Source of the DNA: a virus
Virus record (IMG/VR): IMGVR_UViG_3300033571_022960
Span: 1 to 64,000 of that record
Direction: 5' to 3' (one strand)
Length of the DNA stretch: 64,000 nucleotides
Of this stretch, positions 1 to 8,600 are shown piece after piece (the stretch's first letter is position 1; each line of letters starts with the position of its first letter). A model generated the notes under the pieces. That model was not told the DNA's origin and searched no databases. It saw only the letters and a program-made list of their open reading frames with translations. Position numbers and translations under genes: made by a program.

Positions 1-2
1 TA

Positions 3-77
3 TTAACTGTAAGTGTTGATAAGGAAAAAGAAGAAACCATAATTAATGTAATTAAAAAAGAATTAATTGAACAATAA
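3..77 (+). CDS. C-terminal fragment of an upstream protein
   Basis: The window opens inside a reading frame that ends at a TAA at 75-77. The visible 24 residues are charged and helix-prone, ending KKELIEQ. No family can be recognised from so short a tail, and the start lies outside the window. The next gene begins 55 nt later on the same strand. Confidence 0.5.
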   Translation, partial: LTVSVDKEKEETIINVIKKELIEQ

Positions 78-132
78 TACTTTTAAGTGGGTTTCTAATA
101 GTAGGTGTGGGTTTTAACGAAAATTTGATAAA

Positions 133-348
133 ATGGAAGAAGATAAAAATTTAGAACAGAATTTGGATAAGAGTAATGAAAAATTACATATATCTGATGT
201 TAGTTTATTTGATAGATTAAAAGAGGTGATTAATGAGTATTGTTCACTAAATGACGCAACTTCAGTGGAGGTTGAGTTAAATTATCATATAAAAATTTAT
301 GAAGAACGTATTAAAAATGGAAAAAACGTTATTATAAATTATCACTAA
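133..348 (+). CDS. small acidic protein of unknown function
   Basis: Frame of 71 residues with an ATG at 133 in an A-rich context. The N-terminal 20 residues are highly charged (Glu, Asp, Lys, Asn); the rest looks alpha-helical. I recognise no domain. It lies in a run of small same-strand genes (to about 2.4 kb) of the type usual in accessory regions of T4-like phages. The 83 nt after it hold no convincing element. Confidence 0.5.
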   Translation: MEEDKNLEQNLDKSNEKLHISDVSLFDRLKEVINEYCSLNDATSVEVELNYHIKIYEERIKNGKNVIINYH

Positions 349-431
349 ACTTATTCTTGGACAGATAAAAAAGGGAATTAATGTGAGTTAGTTTAATCAG
401 ATAACGAACAAAAATTTTAAATGAAAAATAA

Positions 432-776
432 ATGAAAAATTTAAAAACTAAAGAAGAATTAGAAGAACAATACTACTTAGTCTATGGTGGAAAAAATATT
501 AAAACTCCACCATTTAATGTAGGTGATATTATTAAACAAAAATACAGTTTAGATGATAATGATAATATAATTGAAGGCAAATCCAAATTTGAATTTGTTG
601 GTATGAAAGGTGATATGATGTTATTAAAGACTCTAAATATATCTGCTGCATACTCAGAGGATATTATAAATAAAATGGTTCTTAAACAAGTGAAGAATGC
701 TGGATATAAGCCAGAAATTGGACAAACACTACAACTACATTATATGTATGCTGATAGATATGAAATAATAAATTAA
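432..776 (+). CDS. conserved-looking hypothetical protein, 114 aa
   Basis: The N-terminus (about 1-25) is charged and helical. It is followed by a beta-rich part with 'PPFNVGDIIKQKYSL', where a G-D-I-I turn resembles the first strands of small SH3-like barrels. I cannot assign a function. It is unrelated to its neighbours at sequence level and shares their strand. Confidence 0.55.
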   Translation: MKNLKTKEELEEQYYLVYGGKNIKTPPFNVGDIIKQKYSLDDNDNIIEGKSKFEFVGMKGDMMLLKTLNISAAYSEDIINKMVLKQVKNAGYKPEIGQTLQLHYMYADRYEIIN

Positions 777-817
777 TATTTTTTAATTGAAATGTTGATT
801 AGAATTTTAGATAAATC

Positions 818-1123
818 ATGGACAGAGAAAAGGCACAACAGATTTTAAAGTTTTATGGTAGTCCTAATTTTAAAATTGGGAATACTAACGTAGTTCTTTC
901 AAGACAAACAGAAAAAGATTTAAGTGAAATAGAATCTAAAACTAATGATGAACTAATAGAACATTGGAAAAGTTTAGTTTGGATGAATGAAATTTATGGT
1001 CAAGTTTCATTAAATGAAATGCAAAGAATATCGTTAATAGAATTAGAAATGGATGACAGAAAAATTTCATCCGAACCTTTAAAAACTTGGTATGAAAGTG
1101 AATTTGATAAATTTGACAAGTAG
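818..1123 (+). CDS. hypothetical protein, 101 aa
   Basis: Mostly helical, charged protein without Cys and with no recognisable catalytic motif. It ends 7 nt before the preferred start of the next gene, so the two are probably co-transcribed. No family recognised. Confidence 0.5.
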   Translation: MDREKAQQILKFYGSPNFKIGNTNVVLSRQTEKDLSEIESKTNDELIEHWKSLVWMNEIYGQVSLNEMQRISLIELEMDDRKISSEPLKTWYESEFDKFDK

Positions 1124-1130
1124 GTTTTAT

Positions 1131-1436
1131 ATGAGAAAATTAATTTTAGAAATTGATATAAGTGATGATGCATTTGAATTACTTAAAGATAATAGGAACA
1201 AATATTTAGAATACAGAGATTCAGAATATGAAACTTTAGAGGATTTTAAAAAATCTGATTTATTCACTGCATTAGGTAAAACAGAAGAATGGTTCTTATC
1301 AAGAAATTCTAATGGAACTTTGTATTTAATTAAAGAATTGGAAAAGTATGATTTAGTTGATACGTGTCTTAATTCTTGGCACTCAACTTTTTATGTTACT
1401 GAATTAGGTAAAAAATTTATTGAGCAAAATGAATGA
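1131..1436 (+). CDS. hypothetical protein, 101 aa (winged-helix-like size)
   Basis: I choose the ATG at 1131 (MRKLILEIDIS) over an in-frame ATG at 1092, which would overlap the preceding gene by 32 nt and add an unconvincing N-terminus. A helical middle is followed by 'NSWHSTFYVTELGKKFIEQ', which resembles the wing and last helix of small winged-helix proteins. That resemblance is weak and no function is claimed. Its stop overlaps the next start. Confidence 0.5.
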   Translation: MRKLILEIDISDDAFELLKDNRNKYLEYRDSEYETLEDFKKSDLFTALGKTEEWFLSRNSNGTLYLIKELEKYDLVDTCLNSWHSTFYVTELGKKFIEQNE

Positions 1437-1671
1437 AACTGAATTTAAAGTATTGATGTATTGTGGAATTTATGTAGATATAAATTTACTTGAAAAAGGT
1501 ATTTATTATACTGAAAAACCATATCTTTTTTCAAAAAATGATACCATTGAAAATATTATAAAACACAATAAAACTTTTTTTAAGGATAAAAAAGGGAATT
1601 CTTTTTTAAAAGATGAATATTTTGAAAATATAAGTAAATGTGAGTTAGTTCCTATAAAAATTCAATTTTAA
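1420..1671 (+). CDS. hypothetical protein, about 80 aa
   Basis: Overlaps the end of the preceding gene. Two in-frame ATGs are possible, 1420 and 1429; the latter (MNETEF) gives a shorter overlap and is at least as likely. Lys- and aromatic-rich, no recognised domain. The stop overlaps the next start (TAATG), a translational-coupling arrangement seen repeatedly in this genome. Confidence 0.5.
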   Translation: MSKMNETEFKVLMYCGIYVDINLLEKGIYYTEKPYLFSKNDTIENIIKHNKTFFKDKKGNSFLKDEYFENISKCELVPIKIQF

Positions 1672-2426
1672 TGTTCTGGCAAATAGAAGAAGTAAAAGAG
1701 GTTAAAAAAGAATTACCAATTACCACATTAAAAAGTGATGATTTTTGGTATTATTCTCCAAGTACAGGACTGTACATTGGTTCAAATATGGATATTATAA
1801 TATATAAAGATTTAAGTAATGGTACTTATTTTTCAAGTGTAACTGATATTGAAGTTAAAGGAAATTTTATTTTTTGGGATAAAAAAATACAGAATGGTAA
1901 ACAAAAATGTAGAATATCAATTCTTGATTTAGAAGAAATTGATATTAAAAAATTACCTTTTGTTCCACCAACAAATATTAAATCAAATAAAGAAGAAGGT
2001 TGGTATTATAATACATTTTATTTTAATGATAATAAAAAAGATGGTTTTTATTATATTTATTTTAAAATTATTAATAATGAATTAGTTGCAGTTTATAGTC
2101 AAAAAGGTGAAAGATTCATTGATAAAACTAAATATTTAGAAACATTTAAAAAAACTAAAAAGTATAAAGTTGATTCAAATAATACGATTAATTTCTTAGA
2201 AAAAAAATTAACTGAATATTTAAAAATAAAAGAAGATGGTTGGTATAAAAATGGAATATTTTATTTTAAAAGTTTGAATAATGAATTAGTTGCAGTTTAT
2301 TCTGAAAGAATAAATTCTTTTATAGATATAACAAATTACCAAGATATATTTAAAAAATTAGATAATGATGATAAAATTAATTCACCTAATTTAATTAATT
2401 TTTTACAAAAAAAATTAACCGTTTAA
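1671..2426 (+). CDS. MFWxIE-family protein with internal duplication
   Basis: 251 residues beginning MFWQIEEVKEVKK. This N-terminus recurs in two proteins at 32.6-33.7 kb, so the three form a paralogous family. The C-terminal two thirds carry a tandem duplication of about 75 residues: 'GWYYN.FYF' then 'NNELVAVYS....FID' then 'NFLEKKLT', repeated as 'GWYKNGIFYF', 'NNELVAVYS', 'NFLQKKLT'. It is rich in Trp, Tyr and Phe, and both repeats should be beta-strand rich. Function unknown. The gene converges on gp6, overlapping its 3' end by 4 nt. Confidence 0.6.
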   Translation: MFWQIEEVKEVKKELPITTLKSDDFWYYSPSTGLYIGSNMDIIIYKDLSNGTYFSSVTDIEVKGNFIFWDKKIQNGKQKCRISILDLEEIDIKKLPFVPPTNIKSNKEEGWYYNTFYFNDNKKDGFYYIYFKIINNELVAVYSQKGERFIDKTKYLETFKKTKKYKVDSNNTINFLEKKLTEYLKIKEDGWYKNGIFYFKSLNNELVAVYSERINSFIDITNYQDIFKKLDNDDKINSPNLINFLQKKLTV

Positions 2427-4234
2427 TTCTTCACTCTAATTGAAATATCAGTTAGGAATTTTATCTCATACAAAGAATTTGGTTCACCAAATAAAGTAAA
2501 TTCACTTACATCAATTTCTTTAGTTACATTATCTTTATAAGGTTGTGATGATTCATTTAAAGAATAATTACCACCAACTTTTGCAAAAATTCTAATACCA
2601 AGAACGTTTAAAACTCCATTAATATTATTAATTTCCTCAATTAAACTACCCAAAAATATATTTTCACCCATTTCATATTTAGTTGTTGAAAAAAAACTAT
2701 TAATTCTATTAATTGCAGTTAAAATGATTTCTGATTGATTAGATTTGTCAGTATATAAATCCACTTCTACACCTATATTTAATATTTTACCATCATTAAT
2801 GAGTACATAATCATTAATCATACGATAATCTGATAAGTATTCTGATATATTTTCCTTTAAAGTATTTGTTGAAGTATTATTTAATTTACCTGCAGAATCC
2901 AAACCCAATATATAAATTAAAATTTTATTTTGAGATTCTTTAATACCAACTTTATAAGGTAAACCAAAACGTGAAGGAATTTTATAAATTTGTGTTAAAT
3001 AATCCCTAATTGTAACACAACGATTTTGTGAAGAAAAATTCCATGCAATTAATTTTCTTATTTGTTCTATTGAAGGTTCATCCACACCACCAATTGCAGG
3101 TATTGGATTATTAACTACTAAAGAATTTCTTACTGCATTATTTAATGTTGAATTTTGACCACTTATTAAAAAATTTACCTGACCTATTTGTGTTAATGTA
3201 TTTGGTCCTACATTGGATAAAGAACCACCACCAATTCTATATCTTATAAATAAAGTATTTCCTGCAGGTGGAATTTCACCCAATGATATGTTATTTAAAA
3301 AATCACCAATTCTTTGTTGGAAATTATTATTAATAAAATCACCTATATAATCATTACCAGTACCACTACCGAATGTTATTTTACAAAATCCTAAATCAGT
3401 ATATTCTTTTATAAATTTCTTTGTTATTCTAATATATTTTCCTGGTCTAACATTTGGTGAATCTGAAATTCTTGTTGTATCTTCAATAAAAACTTTATCT
3501 TCTGCAAGTGTATCAACTTCCCACCATCTATTATTTTGATTTAAAAAATCATCTATTGTTGGGTTTGTTGTAATGTTTGTTCCTTGTATATTAATTATTT
3601 GTTCTATTGATAATACATTTTGTTCAGGTAAAACTACTTCTAAAAAAGGGATGACATCATTATCTCTTATAATTCTCCTAAAAATTCTTGTTGTTCCTGC
3701 AACTACCAATTCCCTTTTTGTTATATTATATGATACAATTTGACCTGATGAATTAATATTTGGTAAAATTGTTCTATTTGGAACTCCACCAGTTGTAAAA
3801 GGTGATTTAAAATCTATATCATCAAGTAATTCAAAAGTTTGTCCACCACCTTGAACTTGAGAACCTTGTCTTATTGTTGGACAATATGAAACATCAAATG
3901 TATCTGCAAGTGTTGGTACTGTAACTGTAAAATCCACAAGTGTTATTGCAGGTCTTTTACCAGGTACTTTTAATCCATACGTTCTTGCCAAAGAAAGTAA
4001 GGATTTTCTTTGTTGAGCATAGTCTAATTGAGTTTCATTAAATACCCTATCTGTATGAAAAGATAGAATATCTACTGAACCTGCCATTAAATCAAGAAAT
4101 AATGAACCAATTGATGCATCAGAAAAATCTTGTAATATATCTGGGTAATATCTTTGTATAAAAGTAATTAATTCCCCTTTTACACCAAGAAAATCACGAG
4201 AAGTATAGTTTATTTGTTTGTTTATGTTTGACAT
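2423..4234 (-). CDS. 6: baseplate wedge subunit, T4 gp6-like (baseplate J family)
   Basis: 603 residues. The N-terminus (NYTSRDF, then 'ITFIQRYYPD', 'DFSDASIGSLFLDLMAGSVDILSFHTDR') is the characteristic start of gp6-type wedge proteins; a baseplate-J-like core and a C-terminal domain with 'INSFF' and 'INNINGVLNV' follow. Gp6 dimers form the inner ring of the contractile-tail baseplate. Length is close to T4 gp6 (660 aa). It lies 1 nt downstream of a KSRA-family gene on the same strand, so both probably share the late promoter near 4700. Confidence 0.9.
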   Translation of the reverse strand: MSNINKQINYTSRDFLGVKGELITFIQRYYPDILQDFSDASIGSLFLDLMAGSVDILSFHTDRVFNETQLDYAQQRKSLLSLARTYGLKVPGKRPAITLVDFTVTVPTLADTFDVSYCPTIRQGSQVQGGGQTFELLDDIDFKSPFTTGGVPNRTILPNINSSGQIVSYNITKRELVVAGTTRIFRRIIRDNDVIPFLEVVLPEQNVLSIEQIINIQGTNITTNPTIDDFLNQNNRWWEVDTLAEDKVFIEDTTRISDSPNVRPGKYIRITKKFIKEYTDLGFCKITFGSGTGNDYIGDFINNNFQQRIGDFLNNISLGEIPPAGNTLFIRYRIGGGSLSNVGPNTLTQIGQVNFLISGQNSTLNNAVRNSLVVNNPIPAIGGVDEPSIEQIRKLIAWNFSSQNRCVTIRDYLTQIYKIPSRFGLPYKVGIKESQNKILIYILGLDSAGKLNNTSTNTLKENISEYLSDYRMINDYVLINDGKILNIGVEVDLYTDKSNQSEIILTAINRINSFFSTTKYEMGENIFLGSLIEEINNINGVLNVLGIRIFAKVGGNYSLNESSQPYKDNVTKEIDVSEFTLFGEPNSLYEIKFLTDISIRVKN

Positions 4235-4235
4235 C

Positions 4236-4688
4236 TTATTTATAATTATTTAAAATTGATTTTATAAAATTAAAAAAACTTTTAAATCCAAACCAGGGTA
4301 ACGTTTTTCCATCATTCCATCGGATGGTGTTAACAGATGGTTCTTTTGTTCTAATTGTAAAAAAATCTTTAGGAAAAGTACGTATTTTTAAAATATCATG
4401 AATGTTATTATTATTATTATCTATTTGATATATTTGGTATATACTATCTTCATTTTCTTCCATAAATAACTTATAGTTATTATTAATATATTCTTTTAAT
4501 TTCATCATTAATTTTTTTAATTGTTCTTCATTTAACATTTCCATTCTAAAATCACCGATTTCTTCGATTGGTTTTTTTAATAATTCATTAATATATTCCT
4601 CCCTTTGTTTTTCCTGCTCACTTGCACGAGATTTTAAATTCAAACCCTCAATTAATTTTAATTGTTTTTCAGTAATTATATATTTCAT
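4236..4688 (-). CDS. KSRA-family protein with capsid-targeting-like leader
   Basis: 150 residues. The leader MKYIITEKQLKLIE is followed at once by GLNLKSRASEQEKQ, the module-start motif repeated throughout the protein at 5599-9798. L-I-E matches the (L/I)-x-E consensus cut by the T4 prohead protease gp21, so a mature form of about 136 residues is predicted (inference). The body (KKPIEEI, then 'INTIRWND'-like C-terminal strands and a final helix) resembles module 4 of the large protein. It sits behind a late-type motif and directly upstream of gp6, which suggests late expression with virion genes. Function unknown. Confidence 0.75.
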   Translation of the reverse strand: MKYIITEKQLKLIEGLNLKSRASEQEKQREEYINELLKKPIEEIGDFRMEMLNEEQLKKLMMKLKEYINNNYKLFMEENEDSIYQIYQIDNNNNNIHDILKIRTFPKDFFTIRTKEPSVNTIRWNDGKTLPWFGFKSFFNFIKSILNNYK

Positions 4689-4691
4689 ATA

Positions 4692-4719
4692 TCATAAATA
4701 TTCCACCAATATATTTATA
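4692..4719. promoter_or_regulatory. divergent pair of late-type ATATTTAT motifs
   Basis: Reading left, the motif GGAATATTTATGA ends 3 nt before the ATG at 4688. Reading right, AATATATTTATA ends about 14 nt before the ATG at 4734. The same core recurs before most structural operons here and contains TATTTAT, the reverse complement of the T4 late box. Promoter function is inferred from recurrence only. Confidence 0.45.
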
Positions 4720-4733
4720 TATAAAATTAATTA

Positions 4734-5606
4734 ATGGCAACTGGAAATTACGGTATAAAGAAATTATCTGATGTAACACCAGATGATATGCAAATATTTT
4801 ATTCTTTTTCCCCAAATAGGGAAACACAATCAACAACATACGAAGAATTAAATGCAAATCAAATAATAACAGAATCAACGGATATTAATGGAAATTTTTT
4901 TCAAGGTTTATATAATTTACAATTACCAACATCAACATTTAATCAAAGAGGAATTTATACATTAGTTATAAAACCAAGAGAATATACAATTAATATAACA
5001 GATTGTGGTGTATTATCTGCAATACCTGATGTTAAAGGTATTGTTTTAGACAGTGCAGTATTACCACAAAATTTAGGAATAAATAATTCATTAGTTGGTT
5101 TTAGAATAGAATATTTTGATTCTTTGGGGAATAAAACAAGAAATCTTTTTAGGATTATAACTTCATCAAATAGATGCGAACCAGTAAATCAGAATCTAAC
5201 TAATACCATCCAAAAGGCAATAAGATATAGATTAACTGATTCAGGTAGTTTAATATTTTGTACTGTTACCCCATCATCTTCATCACAAGTAAAACCAAAT
5301 ATTTTACCTTTTATTGGTGAACCTGGTCAACAAATTGTTATTTCAAATACTTTTTTTGACCCAGTTGTTATGGAAATTGAATTGGTTGAGCATGATTTTA
5401 ATACACTTGCAAATGGTTTATTTGGAAATCAAATTAAGGATATTAGAAATGGTATTTATACAATTTATGATGAAAATAACAATATTTATAAACAATATAG
5501 TTTATATGTTGTACAATCACAAACTGATGAACCATTATATGAAGTAAGGGAAGAAAAAGATGTAATTGATACAACACAAGATTTTAATACAATTACGAAT
5601 GTCTAA
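4734..5606 (+). CDS. putative tail or baseplate structural protein
   Basis: 290 residues, beta-rich, with few charged residues. It begins MATGNYGIKKLSDVTPDDMQ; the central part (TLVIKPREYTINITDCGVL) and later segments look like stacked immunoglobulin-like or jelly-roll strands. It diverges from the gp6 operon and has its own late-type motif. The name rests on composition and neighbourhood, not on a recognised family. Its end overlaps the start of the polyprotein by 8 nt, so the two are probably translated from one late transcript. Confidence 0.55.
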   Translation: MATGNYGIKKLSDVTPDDMQIFYSFSPNRETQSTTYEELNANQIITESTDINGNFFQGLYNLQLPTSTFNQRGIYTLVIKPREYTINITDCGVLSAIPDVKGIVLDSAVLPQNLGINNSLVGFRIEYFDSLGNKTRNLFRIITSSNRCEPVNQNLTNTIQKAIRYRLTDSGSLIFCTVTPSSSSQVKPNILPFIGEPGQQIVISNTFFDPVVMEIELVEHDFNTLANGLFGNQIKDIRNGIYTIYDENNNIYKQYSLYVVQSQTDEPLYEVREEKDVIDTTQDFNTITNV

Positions 5607-8600
5607 TAAAATAAATCAAATATTAGGGAAATATGGAATTACTTTATCTTTGAAAGAAATTTTACAAAGATGGAATGAATCACATAGAGGTTATCATAAT
5701 ATTGAACATTTAAAGGATTTATTAAGACAAATTGGTAAAATCAATTCAAAAGAAAAGGAATTATTGGTTTTAATTTCACTTTTCCATGATATTATATATG
5801 AACCAAAAAATTCTGATAATGAAGAACAAAGTGCAAAATTTTTAATTAATAATGTTAAAGAAGTAACAGAAGATATTAAAAAAGTTTATCAATCAATAAT
5901 AGATACAAAAACACATAAATCATCAAACGAATTATCAGAAATATTTAACAAAATGGATATGAATATTGTAACAAGAAATTTTGATGAATTATTAAAGTGG
6001 GAACAAGGAATACGAAAAGAATATTCAGTTTTTTCTGATGAAGATTATAAAAAAGGAAGAATTAAATTTTTAACATCATTATTAAATGATTATCCTGAAA
6101 ATAAGGAAAATTTGATGAAATTAATTGATTATGTTGGTGGTTTAAATGAAGGATTGAGTGATAAGATTAAATCTCGTGCAAAACAACAAGAGATTCAATT
6201 AAAACAATATATTGATAATATTGACATAAATTCATATTTTGAAGATTCTCCGACAATAAAAGAAGAAAATTACAATAAATTAAAGAAGTTAATTAATAAC
6301 TTCCCAAACGAAGATTTGATATATAAAATTTTAAAAGATACGGATAAAAAATATAGAAAACAAATTAATTATTTATTTGAAGAATTTGCATATATAATTG
6401 GTGCAGAAAAAATTCAAGAATTTATTATTTACTTTATAAATGAAATGAAAGATGATTTGAATAATTATTCAATTGATAAAATAACAAGTAGAAGTATATG
6501 GTCAGATTTGGATAATAAATTAATTTTGAATAAATTAAAAAAATATAAAGATTCAAAATTAGTTGATGAAATTTATAATAAAAATTTTAGATATTACAAG
6601 AAATTTAAAACTATTAATGAAAATTTAAATCTTAAATCTCGTGCAAGTGAACAAGAAAAACAAATGAAACAATATGTTGATAATATTGATTTAAAAAATC
6701 TTTTAGAAAATGATTTGGATTCAGTTAAATTAAGGGAATTATTAGATAAATTCCCAAATCAGTATATGGTTGATAAAATTATAAATGATTTACCAAATGA
6801 ATTAAATAGGGTATTAAATTATGTAATTGGAAGAATTTATAATTATTCTGATGGTGAAAATACTTTATTAAAATTAATTAATAAATTAGGGGATAAATTG
6901 AATAAATATGGGGTTGGGACTTTAATAGATTTAACTTATTCACATTCACCCATTGAATTTTTTCCACAGTTAAACAAAGAAAAAATATATAATGAAATAA
7001 AAAAATATAAAGGAGAAGAATTTTTTAATGATATTTTTGAAAATAATTATTATGTTAGAAAAGAAGAATTGGACAAATGGATAAAAAAACAAAATGAAAA
7101 AAAAATTAAAGAATCATTAAATCTAAAATCTCGTGCAAGTGAGCAGGAAAAACAAAGGGAAGAATATATAAAAAACATTTTAAACAAACCTATTGAAGAT
7201 ATAACATATACTGATTTAAAATTATTAGATGATGAAAATATAGTTTCTTTATTTTACAAAATAAAAGAAAAATATGGTAATGAATTTGATGTTTTTTTGT
7301 TAAAATCTCAAATATATTGGAAAAAAAGTTATATTAAAATTTACAATAAAGAAAATGAAATATTAAATCTAACAATTTCACCTTTTAATTTATTATTTAA
7401 AGGAAATCCTATAAATACGATTGGTCATGGTTTAAAACTTATAAAAGGTAATTCTTTAAATGAAAGTTCAGAATCTAGAGAAGAACAATTTAAAATATTT
7501 GCAAAGAAAGTTGCAAAAAAAATGGGAATTCCTGAACCTCAATATCTTGATAGTGGTTTTTTCGGTTCTGCGTTTATAATAGATAATGATAGAATATTAA
7601 AAATAACAACTGATAAAAGTGAGGCATTAAATGCAAATAAAATAAAAAATAAAACCACACATTTTATTGCAAAAGTATTTGATGTTAGGGGATTTAAATT
7701 TAATGATAAAGAATATTTTTTTATTATATTGGAAAAAGTTAAAACAGATTTTGAATTTTTATATGGGATAATTGAAAATTTAATTTCTTGGTTTGATGAA
7801 AATTATGATGAAGATTTTGTTACATACATAAGTGAAGGTGAATTTAAAGATTTAAAACAACTGGAAAATAAATTATATAATGATAATAAACAACTATATA
7901 ATTTCTTCACAAATTTTGTTGAATTAAAAAAAGAATTAATGAAGTATAATATAACTTCCGCAGATTTTATAAATGCATCAAATTTGGGTTTCAGAGGTAA
8001 AAGAGTTGTTGCGTTTGATTTAGGAATTTCTGATGATAATGGTGATATTGAAAATGTTGATTTATTTGAGAATTTAAATTTAAAAAGTCGTGCAAGTGAA
8101 CAAGAAAAACAAAGAAAGAAATATATTAATAATATATTAAATAACAAAAATTTGGAAGATTTAACTTCTATTGATATAAGTAATTTAAAAAATTTATTAT
8201 CAATGGATGAATTTAATGATTTAATTGTTGGTTATTTAAAAACAACGATTGATAAACATTTTTTTGGTAAAGAAGATTATGAAAGTAAAATATCTACTGA
8301 TGCATTTGGATTTGATAATTTAAAAATGAAATTTAAATCAAGAAATAATCTATCTAATAAAATTAATATATCCATTGGTTTTGATAATATTAAAAATAAA
8401 CTTTATGTTCATAAATTTGATGGTATTGGTATAGATAATGGTAGGTACTTTAATAAATTAAAAGAATTAATTGATTATGTTATTAATGACCATAGAAAAC
8501 CTGTATATGAATCTTTAAATCTTGTTTCTCGTGCAAATCAACAAGAAGAACAAAGAAATGATTATATAAGAAAAGAAGGTATAAATGATTATACAATTAC

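Noticed and set aside
349-431. Possible attC-like or R''-like boxes (GATAACGAAC, GTTTTAACG) near the left end
   Set aside because: No paired inner arms and no matching R' box; single boxes of this kind are frequent by chance.
7803-8147. 114-residue leftward frame inside the polyprotein gene
   Set aside because: Ser, Leu and Phe-rich mirror of the coding strand; no context or leader.
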